Assembly: GCA_964462865.1 (NCBI GenBank)
Contig: CAYWZO010000001.1
Location: forward strand, 62,001-126,000
DNA length: 64,000 nt
Direction of reading: 5' to 3'
From: Fen-1077 sp964462865
Lineage (GTDB): Bacteria > Chloroflexota > Dehalococcoidia > Dehalococcoidales > RBG-16-60-22
The translations under genes and the position numbers were made by a program. Positions 36,592 to 44,631 of this stretch are shown here, one piece after another (position 1 is the stretch's first letter; each line of letters starts with the position of its first letter). The notes under the pieces were generated by a model that had not been told where the DNA came from, did not search any database, and saw only the letters and a program-made list of their open reading frames with translations.

Positions 36592-36644
36592 CCACCATTT
36601 TTCATAGACTTTAAGTATCAGGGCATTGGCCGGCAGTCAGACCG

Positions 36645-38564
36645 TTATTTCAAAAGGCCGGCTTTTTCCAGTTCTGCGCAAATATCTCGCAGGCCGAGTC
36701 CTTCGAGACTGGCCCGGGTCGGCAGCCCGCTCGGCTCGTCCCAGCCGCGCAATCGATAATATTCGTCCTTCATCTTTTCAAATTCTTCCCTTGTCACCAC
36801 GGCGCCTTTCCGGGAGACCGCCCGGCCGTCCTTGTCCGGCGCCAGACCCTCGGGGCTGAAGTACACACCCTGAAGTGGCTCTTCATGGAAAAAGTCCATC
36901 AAGATATCGCCCTCCCGTCCGCCCCATCCTTCCCGGAGCAATATAGCGCGCTGGAGATTGAATATCCTCTCCCCGGTCTTGAGCAGCCCTGCCGGGCTGA
37001 TTTTTTCTCCGGTGACCGCCGCTAGGATGCGGCCCTCCAGCGCGCCTGCGGCTTCCTTATCCGGAGCGTGCACCTGGTAAATCGGCCAGGCTTGGTCGCA
37101 GAGGATGAGGCTTTCCTTGATATATCCATAGTCCTGGATATTTTTCGCCGCCAGGGCCTTACCCGCACTGGTTGAAAAATCGGCGCCGGCGGTGCCGCCC
37201 CAGAATTTCCCGGCGATATTGCGGAAGACTTCCGTCGAGAGAAAGGCGTTATCCAGGCCGTCCCGCCAGTTGAGCCACCTTATCAGGGGGAAGGCCATGG
37301 CATGAAGGAGCTGTATCGGCCTCCTCGGTTCGGTAGCGTAAATCAGGGCGTTAGCCAGGAACAACCTCGGGTCGTAGTCCAGCGTCTCGCCGGCCCGGGT
37401 GGCGATGATGGTACTGACCAGTTTCTCCGAACCCTTGCCGACGTATTGTGTGGCCTTCAGGATGCCCTGCGCCAGGACATCGCCAAAACCTTCACGAAAG
37501 GATATCTTGTGTACCAGTGTCTCGATAAATTCGGCGCTGCCGATGCGGGACAGGGGCAGGCCGGTCCCGTCGTCGTTTAAAATGCCGGAGTCGTAGCACT
37601 TGCCCAGCCACTGGATGAGGGGCTGCATTACCGCCGAATCGAGGCTGTATTTGTCACAGAGCCTGGTGGCCATCCGGTAGATTTCGGTGCCGTCCCGGTT
37701 GTACTTCATGGCGTGCTCCAGGTAGACGAGGGTGGCCTGGCAGAACGACTTGTAACTCCGGTGGTCCTCCGCTTCGTAAGACCGGCGGGTACAGCCGCAG
37801 ATGCAGCCGTAACAGGCTTTGAGACGGCCGGTGAGGGACTTGTGCGGCTGGTATTCTAAATTGCCGGTCCTCAACTCGTAGACCTGCCTGGCGAGGAGCT
37901 CCAGTGTTTCCGGGTTGGCCGCCCGGGGCATCTTTTTATCAGCGGCTTTGACGACGATGGCTTTCAGCTTCTTCGAGCCCATCACCGCTCCCAGCCCGCT
38001 CGAACCGCTGGAGTTGTCGTCTGCCAGGATGGTGGCGAAAGAAACCAGGTTCTCCCCGGCGGGACCGATTTGCAGCGTCCTGGCATCTTTACCCAGTTCG
38101 GCCTGCAATATCTCCTCCGTCCGGACGGTCGTTTGCCCCCAGAGATGGGAGGCGTCTTTAATTTCTACGGTGTCACCGTCAGCTATATACAGGAAGACCG
38201 GCCGTGCGGCCCGGCCGGTAACCACCAGCCCGTCATAACCGGCGTACTTGAGCCAGGCACCCCAGCTCCCCCCCAAGTTCGCGTAGGAAAAGTACTCCGG
38301 CTCCATTTCCGGCGACTTACCGCAGACCTGCCAGCGGCAGCCGGCGAACCTGGTGAAACCCGCCAGGGGGCCGGTAATAAATATCAGGCAGTTTTCCGGG
38401 TCCAGGGCTTTAGTCTGTGGATTTACCATATCCCAGTAGATTTTAGCGGCGATGCCCCTCCCTCCGAGGAACCTGCCGGCGTAGGCGGATGTCGGCAGAT
38501 GGCTTACCTTCTCCGTCGTAAGGTCAACCGTCAATATTTTACCGGCGTACCCGTATTCATCCAA
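36645..38564 (-). CDS. Aldehyde:ferredoxin oxidoreductase family protein, divergent
   Basis: Second AOR-family enzyme, about 639 residues. It has the N-terminal GYAGKILTVDLTTEK, AVMGSKKLKAIVVKA, the cluster motif CYGCICGC and a distal cysteine in LILCDQAW, so the [4Fe-4S] site is complete. TTG 38564 is chosen, nine bases after GGAG; a GTG at 38570 and a TTG at 38582 are alternatives. It differs strongly from the other two AORs in the window (for example GCRWQVCGKSPEME in the pterin region). The family includes aldehyde, formaldehyde and benzoyl-CoA reductase-type enzymes, and its substrate is not predictable. Confidence 0.85.
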   Translation of the reverse strand: MDEYGYAGKILTVDLTTEKVSHLPTSAYAGRFLGGRGIAAKIYWDMVNPQTKALDPENCLIFITGPLAGFTRFAGCRWQVCGKSPEMEPEYFSYANLGGSWGAWLKYAGYDGLVVTGRAARPVFLYIADGDTVEIKDASHLWGQTTVRTEEILQAELGKDARTLQIGPAGENLVSFATILADDNSSGSSGLGAVMGSKKLKAIVVKAADKKMPRAANPETLELLARQVYELRTGNLEYQPHKSLTGRLKACYGCICGCTRRSYEAEDHRSYKSFCQATLVYLEHAMKYNRDGTEIYRMATRLCDKYSLDSAVMQPLIQWLGKCYDSGILNDDGTGLPLSRIGSAEFIETLVHKISFREGFGDVLAQGILKATQYVGKGSEKLVSTIIATRAGETLDYDPRLFLANALIYATEPRRPIQLLHAMAFPLIRWLNWRDGLDNAFLSTEVFRNIAGKFWGGTAGADFSTSAGKALAAKNIQDYGYIKESLILCDQAWPIYQVHAPDKEAAGALEGRILAAVTGEKISPAGLLKTGERIFNLQRAILLREGWGGREGDILMDFFHEEPLQGVYFSPEGLAPDKDGRAVSRKGAVVTREEFEKMKDEYYRLRGWDEPSGLPTRASLEGLGLRDICAELEKAGLLK

Positions 38565-38602
38565 TTTCACCCGCTCCGTCAAGTAAACTATCTATCCTGT
38601 CG

Positions 38603-38737
38603 TTAATGTGTTATCTTCCCCGCCGGCCGTGTCCTGGCCGCTTTCAGTTTTTTCTTTAAGGCCGCGGTAGCCTCATAGTCCACCGCGATGGCATCGGTAA
38701 ACGTACCGCCGGTATCGATACCCACTCGAAAGCTCAT
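38603..38737 (-). pseudogene. Hydantoinase/oxoprolinase (HyuA) N-terminal remnant
   Basis: From ATG 38737, which still has GGGGAGGA upstream, the frame reads MSFRVGIDTGGTFTDAIAVD, the ATP-binding start of HyuA proteins. After about 24 residues the homology ends and the frame closes at residue 44; real HyuA is about 700 residues. Only the first few percent of the gene survive, downstream of which the divergent AOR begins. Confidence 0.7.
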
Positions 38738-38961
38738 TCGTCCTCCCCTTTTCCTGAATAACGAATACCGTCTCCCCGTTTTCCGGCTCTGGTCCAAACC
38801 TCAAGTCTTTTCCCTGTTGAAAAAGCCAGGTATCAGGAATGAAATGTGAATATATAAACGGATATGATATAATCTTCTAACTGGTACAATTCCTACGTTA
38901 TTAATATCATATTCACGTGATTATTCGCAAATCACCGGTTCTGTCTGCCAGGAGTCTGAAA

Positions 38962-39066
38962 GTGATTGCCGCAAAGATTGCCCGGTTCGTCACGGGAATA
39001 GGTTCGAAAAACATCCCGGAAGAAGTCTACGAGATAGCTCGCCGGGGTATCACGGACTTCTGTTAG
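38962..39066 (+). pseudogene. MmgE/PrpD N-terminal remnant
   Basis: A 34-codon frame from GTG 38962 reads AAKIARFVTGIGSKNIPEEV then IARRGITDF, the first helices of MmgE/PrpD proteins, and ends at a TAG where the family continues for over 400 residues. It lies 30 bases before the CocE-type gene. Together with the HyuA remnant it shows this spot has lost at least two genes. Confidence 0.6.
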
Positions 39067-39095
39067 CGATTCAATAAATTCAAGGAGGCCAGACG

Positions 39096-40838
39096 GTGGA
39101 TGCTATTTTCGGTGACCGTAAAGTATCTCCCAGACAATACGATATCAAAAACGAGTATAACGTATCTGTCCCCATGCGGGACGGCGTCAAGGTTAACGTC
39201 AATATCTTCCGCCCCGATGGTAAAGGCAAATTTCCGGCGCTGGTAGGCATGGCCCCGTTCCACCTGGACTACCAGGACGATTACATCTGGCCTTCCGCCG
39301 CCCGGAGCAGTCGCGTCCGGGGCTCTCCCGCTGTAAATATTGAATCGGGGCCGAGGGACTTCTTCGTGCGGCGCGGCTACGTTAAAGTGATCGGCAGCTC
39401 CCGCGGCACCGGCAGGTCGGGAGGCGTCTACCAGTACACCAGCATCAAAGAGGTCGAGGACAACTATGACCTTATCGAGTGGGCTGCCCGGCAGCCCTGG
39501 TGTAACGGCTGCGTCGGCATGGCGGGGATTGCCTATTATGCGGGACTGGAGCCGTATATCGCCGCCCTGCAGCCGCCCCACCTGAAAGCCATCGCACCTT
39601 TGTTTTCCTTCTGGGATGATTACCGCTATTTCTGGTGGACCGGCGGCATACTGGCCAATGGCTTTCTCAAGTGGGTCAACAACCTGATGAATAACGACAT
39701 TCACGCCGACCGCAGCGTGCTCCTGGACGAGCTGGGGGAGAAGCAGTTCCGCGAGGCCATTGCCCGCGCCCTGGCGGACCGGGACATCAGCGCCGACCCC
39801 GGCCTGGTGGATATTCTGAAGAACCCGTTCCTGCCGGGGAACGCCTCGGTCATCGATATCCTGCTGCATCCCACTATCTGCCCCTACTGGGAGGAGCGCG
39901 GCGCCAGAATAGCCTTGGATAAGATAAAGATTCCGGCCTATATGGGCGTGGCCTCTCACCGTCCCGGCCCGATGTACCACTGGTCACAGATAAAAGCGCC
40001 GAAGAAGATGGTTTACGTGCCGCCCGCGTACGTGGACCGCCCTTTCTACCAGCTCGCCTGGGAGCTGCTGCGCTGGTTCGACTACTGGTTGAAGGGCATG
40101 GATACCGGCATCATGGACGAACCGGCGGTGCGGATATTCGTGACCGGCGCCGACGAGTGGCTCAACGCGGACGACTTTCCCGTCCCCGGCACAAAATGGA
40201 TACCTTTTAATCTCCATGAAAACCGCAGCCTCTGTGAAATCGAGCCCTGGCCGGAAGCCGAGTCCGCCTCCTACGATGATGCCCCGGATAATCGCGGTTG
40301 CCTCAAGTATTATTCAGCGCCGATGGTGGAGAACACGGAAGTCGTCGGCCCGGCTTCACTGAAGCTCTACGCCTCCTGCCGCGGAACGGATATGAACATC
40401 TTCGCCAGCCTGTGGGACGCCGACCCCGAAGGTAAAGAGACCTGCCTGGGGCGGGGGTATCTCAAAGCGTCCCACCGCGAGCTCGACCCAAAGCTCTCCC
40501 GTCCGTGGCTACCGGTACTTAAACATACCAATCCCCAATCCTTAATACCGGGGCAGGTCTATGAGCTGTCCATCGGCTTCTCTCTGGTGAACAACCTGTT
40601 CAAGGCCGGGCACCGCATCGTCCTCAAGATAAGCAGCGCCGACGACGACCCGGAAAACCTGTTCCAGGTCGGTATGTACCATCTCTGCAGTCAAACACCC
40701 AACACTATCACCATCTATCACAACGCCCGGTACCCGTCGCACCTGCTTTTACCGATTACCCGCGGCAACATCATCGGCACCTACGTATCCGGCGGCGATA
40801 TCAGCCTGAAAAGCCGGGAATTTATGAAACTGGAATAG
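39096..40838 (+). CDS. CocE/NonD family hydrolase, nucleophile serine replaced
   Basis: A 580-residue protein of the X-Pro dipeptidyl-peptidase (S15)/CocE family: an alpha/beta-hydrolase core (about residues 25-310) and a C-terminal jelly-roll domain (about 380-575). GTG 39096 has AAGGAGG upstream. Where the family has GxSYxG with the catalytic serine, this protein has GMAGIAYYAG; the codon is GCC, so alanine takes the serine's place. The N-terminal oxyanion region SSRGTGRSGG is kept. Unless another serine serves, it should be inactive as an esterase or use another mechanism. A cupin follows by 61 bases. Confidence 0.85.
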   Translation: MDAIFGDRKVSPRQYDIKNEYNVSVPMRDGVKVNVNIFRPDGKGKFPALVGMAPFHLDYQDDYIWPSAARSSRVRGSPAVNIESGPRDFFVRRGYVKVIGSSRGTGRSGGVYQYTSIKEVEDNYDLIEWAARQPWCNGCVGMAGIAYYAGLEPYIAALQPPHLKAIAPLFSFWDDYRYFWWTGGILANGFLKWVNNLMNNDIHADRSVLLDELGEKQFREAIARALADRDISADPGLVDILKNPFLPGNASVIDILLHPTICPYWEERGARIALDKIKIPAYMGVASHRPGPMYHWSQIKAPKKMVYVPPAYVDRPFYQLAWELLRWFDYWLKGMDTGIMDEPAVRIFVTGADEWLNADDFPVPGTKWIPFNLHENRSLCEIEPWPEAESASYDDAPDNRGCLKYYSAPMVENTEVVGPASLKLYASCRGTDMNIFASLWDADPEGKETCLGRGYLKASHRELDPKLSRPWLPVLKHTNPQSLIPGQVYELSIGFSLVNNLFKAGHRIVLKISSADDDPENLFQVGMYHLCSQTPNTITIYHNARYPSHLLLPITRGNIIGTYVSGGDISLKSREFMKLE

Positions 40839-40899
40839 CTGACCTCTCGGTAAGTCAGGTAGACTTAAAGCCAGTTAAAGAAAAGGAGAGGAGATTAAA

Positions 40900-41403
40900 A
40901 TGGCTGAAACAAAATACGGGAAATACTTTAAAACCTATGAGGCCAAGCCGGAGGAGATAGAACGCGGGCGCACCGGCATTGCGCGTGTTGACCGCAACGC
41001 CTTTGAAGGGTGCTACTTCTACTGGGTCCACTGGAATCTTCCCCGGCCGGCCGGCCGCTCGGCCGATACGTCCGGTGTCGGGCATCCGCCGCATATCCAC
41101 AAGGACGCCGAAATCCTGATGCTCATCGGCACCAACCCTGATGACCCGACCGATCTGGGGGCGGAAGTCGAGTTACAGATGGGCCCGGAGAGGGAAAAGC
41201 ATACCATTACCAAATCTACCGTCGTCTTTATCCCTCCGAACCTCATTCATTGTCCGTACATCATAAAAAGGACGGATAGACCCTGGATATTCATCGAAGT
41301 TAATCAGGGGCCGGTCCATACCGAAAAGTTGTTCCCGCAGGTATTGACCGACAAAGAGAGGGAATCCGTAGACTGGTCCAAGTGGAAAGAGGAAGGTTAT
41401 TAA
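40900..41403 (+). CDS. Cupin-domain protein of unknown function
   Basis: A 167-residue single-domain cupin. Motif 1 is GHPPHIHKDAEILMLIG (about residues 66-82), giving two histidines and a glutamate as metal ligands; motif 2 is PPNLIHCPY (about 111-119) with the third histidine. The protein is expected to bind one Fe, Mn or Zn. GGAGAGGAG precedes the ATG. It lies behind the CocE-type gene and is probably co-transcribed. The reaction is unknown. Confidence 0.75.
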   Translation: MAETKYGKYFKTYEAKPEEIERGRTGIARVDRNAFEGCYFYWVHWNLPRPAGRSADTSGVGHPPHIHKDAEILMLIGTNPDDPTDLGAEVELQMGPEREKHTITKSTVVFIPPNLIHCPYIIKRTDRPWIFIEVNQGPVHTEKLFPQVLTDKERESVDWSKWKEEGY

Positions 41404-41445
41404 CCAGAGGTCACCTGTGGTCAGGAATCCTTTAATAGCCTCTGG

Positions 41446-42708
41446 CTAATTAACCGGGCTCGGGTTACTTTTTAACGGTGGGATAGTCAGTAAAGCTATC
41501 ATTCCGATGATTGTCACACCGATAAAGGTAATCCAGGCGCCCTGATAACTGAAATAGTGGTCATAAATCCAGCCGGCCAGCGGCGGGCCGATGATATTGC
41601 CTAACATCAATACCCCCATGCATGTCCCCACGATGGTACCGAACCTGGCTCTACCGAAGCATTCCAGTAGCATCGACAGCGCCATGGGGACCGGTCCGCC
41701 GAACCCCAGCCCGAAAATTACAATAAACGGCATCAGTGTCCATGTCCCCAGGATGTTAATATAGTTCAGGAGCAGCAGCCCGATGACAAGTAAAACATAA
41801 CCCGAAGCTGCCAACCGCTTCTTGTCAACTCTATCGCCGAGCCAGCCGAAGCTGATACGGCCCAGGATGCTCATCAGGGGTATACCGCTAGCCACAAAAC
41901 TCGAGGACGACCTGGGAATGTCGATACTGCTCAAATACGGCATGATATGGGTCATAAGCGCACTCACCACCATATAATGGCACATAAATCCCAGCGATAT
42001 ATGCCAGAAACTCCGGTTGGCCAGTATTTGCCTTATCTTTATACTCGGTTCAGCCTTCGGGGTCGGGTTAGTAACCACGGGGGAAACCGGTTCAATTATC
42101 TCATCACCGTCAGGTAAATAACCGTATGGCTCGGGTTTGTGCCGGACCACGAATGACAGCGGCAGAATAATACACCAGGCGGCGGCTCCGATGACTACCA
42201 TGGCCATACGCCAATCGAAGATATCAATGAGACGGGTTACCAGCGGGACCAGCAGACCGCCGGCGGCGCCGCCGCAAAGCGCGATGCCGGAAGCGATGGA
42301 CATCTTTCTCCGGAACCAGTTCCCCAGCACGGTGGTGAGTAAAAAGCCGACACAGGAACCCAGACCCGTGGCCATCAGGAAGAAAGCGATATAAAAAGTA
42401 ACCAAGGAGTGAGTCCGGCTTAGCAGCAGCAGCCCCATACCGATGAGGACACCTCCGGCGAAAATCAGTCTTCTCGGGCCGTAGCGGTCAAAAAGGATTC
42501 CTAATAACGGACCGAGGAAGCTGGTTTCAAAACCGCGTATTGAGGCCGCCAAGGAAACGCGTGCATAGGTCCAGCTAAATTCCTTAACTATCGGCTCGAG
42601 GACAGCGGTAAAACTGTAAAATACCACCCCGTTGGCGTAGGCTGATATAAAAAACACCGCCACAACAATCCACCACCCATAGAACACCTTACCTTTTTTC
42701 ATGGTCAT
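41446..42708 (-). CDS. MFS transporter (oxalate/formate or monocarboxylate carrier type)
   Basis: A 420-residue inner-membrane carrier with twelve predicted helices. The N-terminal GKVFYGWWIVVAVFF, the loop FDRYGPRRL between helices 2 and 3 and the central charged loop (about residues 195-215) fit the oxalate:formate antiporter / monocarboxylate group. The likely start is the first or third codon (MTMKKG). It probably imports an organic acid used by the nearby pathway. It stands alone on its strand and is preceded by a 353-base spacer. Confidence 0.85.
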   Translation of the reverse strand: MTMKKGKVFYGWWIVVAVFFISAYANGVVFYSFTAVLEPIVKEFSWTYARVSLAASIRGFETSFLGPLLGILFDRYGPRRLIFAGGVLIGMGLLLLSRTHSLVTFYIAFFLMATGLGSCVGFLLTTVLGNWFRRKMSIASGIALCGGAAGGLLVPLVTRLIDIFDWRMAMVVIGAAAWCIILPLSFVVRHKPEPYGYLPDGDEIIEPVSPVVTNPTPKAEPSIKIRQILANRSFWHISLGFMCHYMVVSALMTHIMPYLSSIDIPRSSSSFVASGIPLMSILGRISFGWLGDRVDKKRLAASGYVLLVIGLLLLNYINILGTWTLMPFIVIFGLGFGGPVPMALSMLLECFGRARFGTIVGTCMGVLMLGNIIGPPLAGWIYDHYFSYQGAWITFIGVTIIGMIALLTIPPLKSNPSPVN

Positions 42709-43061
42709 GGTCGCTGATAAGACAAAATTTAATCAGTTTGTTCCGGATGATATATGCCAGAAGCTTGTTAATATATAAAAGAAGGCTGGTGATACAACTT
42801 CACTATACTCTTTAAAACCTACGTCTGTTGACTTAACCTGACCTTATTATTATACAGCGAAATTCACTTTATAGTATAACCAGTGAAAGCCCCGGAGGAA
42901 TATTAAAGACAAAAGACTAAAATATTCCCACTTATTATGGATACAGATGATTCCAATTAATCAGGATTACGGCAGTGCTGATGATTAGTAACCCCGAATC
43001 GTCCCGGGTTGTGCTACTGTTTCTTAGGTAAAACTTACCAACATAATATGGTGATTCTAAC
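42709..43061. other. Intergenic region without a gene
   Basis: A 353-base AT-rich spacer between the MFS start and the end of the NrfD gene. I find no open frame with coding character. At 43027-43039 it holds the inverted repeat GGTAA-AAC-TTACC, which has the same arms and spacing as the one at 26441. No clear promoter can be assigned. Confidence 0.7.
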
Positions 43062-43967
43062 CTAATCACCGACCGGAAGGTCCGCCCCGGCCGAGGACGG
43101 GATCAGCGGATGGTAAAGGCCGCACCTTAATACCAGATAACGCGTGGCGAGGTCGCCGAGGAGTCCGGAAAGGATGGCCGCGTAGAGCCAGGCCTCCGGC
43201 GTGGCCTCCAGACCGAGCAGAAAGCTCGTGATTACCGCTATTAGCGGGACGACCATCCCCAGGATAACCACCAGCACCCAGAACAGGGGCGCCCATCTTC
43301 CGAGAACCATATACCTTACCGAGGCCCGCCCCGTCAACGAGGTGTACCTGACGCTCACCAAAAACACAGGGATGAGGAGAACGAATCCCAGCAGGAGGAC
43401 ACGCAACCACTCTTCCAGGGCGGCTCCTGCCTGGATATCGCTCCCCGCCAGAACGATACCCAGTGTCAGTTCGGCGCCGCCCCACATTCCGCTGACGATA
43501 TAGAGCACCGGCAGCAGGGCCGTGTTCCATAGCGGAATTCCGTTAACGTAGTTCATGGCGAACCCGCCGTAGATAACAGTCAGGAAGGCGAAGATGTCGG
43601 CGATTACTACGATAGCTGTCAGCGGGTTTTCCAATGATGTGAGGATTATGTAAATCAGACCCGGGACAAGGAAAAGAACCACAAAGATCAAGCCCCGCGA
43701 AATCCAGGACGTCTGCCACCCCGAGGAAAAGACAATGCGCCAGAACCTCAAAGGCCTGCCCAGAAAGATAAGATGAAAACCACCCCCCAGCATAGCGCAG
43801 ATAAGCCAGCCGGTAAGCATCGCTTTCAGATTGCTGAAAAAGGAGGCCACGAAGAATGTCCCGGCGCCCAGTTCGATAAAGAAGAAAGCCAGCCAGAGGA
43901 GGACGCCCCGCCGCTCGACCCATTCCTTCTGGGGCGTGTATTTCACCATCCAGTCGTATAATTCCAC
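43062..43967 (-). CDS. NrfD/PsrC-type membrane anchor subunit
   Basis: A 301-residue integral membrane protein of the NrfD/PsrC family, which anchors molybdopterin oxidoreductases and exchanges electrons with the quinone pool. About eight hydrophobic helices are seen, and FFFIELGAGTFF and FGHLIFLG-like text (GGGFHLIFLGRPLRFW) are typical. It lies 13 bases after the four-cluster ferredoxin gene and completes a catalytic, electron-transfer and anchor operon. Whether it pumps protons is unknown. Confidence 0.85.
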   Translation of the reverse strand: MELYDWMVKYTPQKEWVERRGVLLWLAFFFIELGAGTFFVASFFSNLKAMLTGWLICAMLGGGFHLIFLGRPLRFWRIVFSSGWQTSWISRGLIFVVLFLVPGLIYIILTSLENPLTAIVVIADIFAFLTVIYGGFAMNYVNGIPLWNTALLPVLYIVSGMWGGAELTLGIVLAGSDIQAGAALEEWLRVLLLGFVLLIPVFLVSVRYTSLTGRASVRYMVLGRWAPLFWVLVVILGMVVPLIAVITSFLLGLEATPEAWLYAAILSGLLGDLATRYLVLRCGLYHPLIPSSAGADLPVGD

Positions 43968-43980
43968 AACACAGCCTCGA

Positions 43981-44631
43981 TTAAGTGATATAGTAAATCG
44001 AAGGGTCGGTGCCGTATTCGGGATGAAGCTGGAAACCTGACTTCTCTTTTATCAGGCCAGCGACCTCGCCGTGTGGGTCGTCAAGGTCGCCGAAGTACCG
44101 CGCCCCGGTCGGGCAGGTGATGACACAGGCAGGCGTCGCCTCGCGGTCAACCCCGGGCTTCAATCCCTTCTTGATACCCGCATCAACCCTCTCGACACAA
44201 AAATTGCATTTCACGACCGTCCCCGTTTGCAGGGGATATATTTCTTTACCGATGACCTCGTACTCGGTGAGACCCTGCCCCGGAAAGTACTCTTTCTCCC
44301 CGTCGGCGTAGAAGGTCCGCTGCTGGTAGGGACAGGCAATCAGGCAGTAACGGCAGCCCACGCACTTATCGGAATCGATAATGACGATGCCGTCTTCCCG
44401 CCGGGTCGTGGCGCGCGTCGGGCAGGCTTTAACACAAACAGCTTCCTTGCAGTGATTACAACTTACCGGGTACATCTGCTTGGTCACCGCGGGATAGCTC
44501 CCGGTCTCACCTATTACCACCCGGCTCCAGAACATCCCCGGCGGCAGGAAGTGCTCCTGTTTGCAGGCTATCATGCAGCTGTAGCAGCCGATACATTTGC
44601 GCAGGTCGATGACCATGCCCCACCTAGGCAT
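43981..44631 (-). CDS. Four-cluster ferredoxin subunit (NrfC/DmsB-like)
   Basis: A 216-residue electron-transfer subunit with four [4Fe-4S] motifs: CIGCYSCMIACK (about residues 14-25), CNHCKEAVCVKACP (about 59-72), CVGCRYCLIACP (about 92-103) and CNFC with the distant CVITCP (about 145-180). It passes electrons between the molybdopterin subunit and the NrfD anchor. Its start overlaps the end of the catalytic gene by eight bases. No signal peptide is present. Confidence 0.9.
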   Translation of the reverse strand: MPRWGMVIDLRKCIGCYSCMIACKQEHFLPPGMFWSRVVIGETGSYPAVTKQMYPVSCNHCKEAVCVKACPTRATTRREDGIVIIDSDKCVGCRYCLIACPYQQRTFYADGEKEYFPGQGLTEYEVIGKEIYPLQTGTVVKCNFCVERVDAGIKKGLKPGVDREATPACVITCPTGARYFGDLDDPHGEVAGLIKEKSGFQLHPEYGTDPSIYYIT

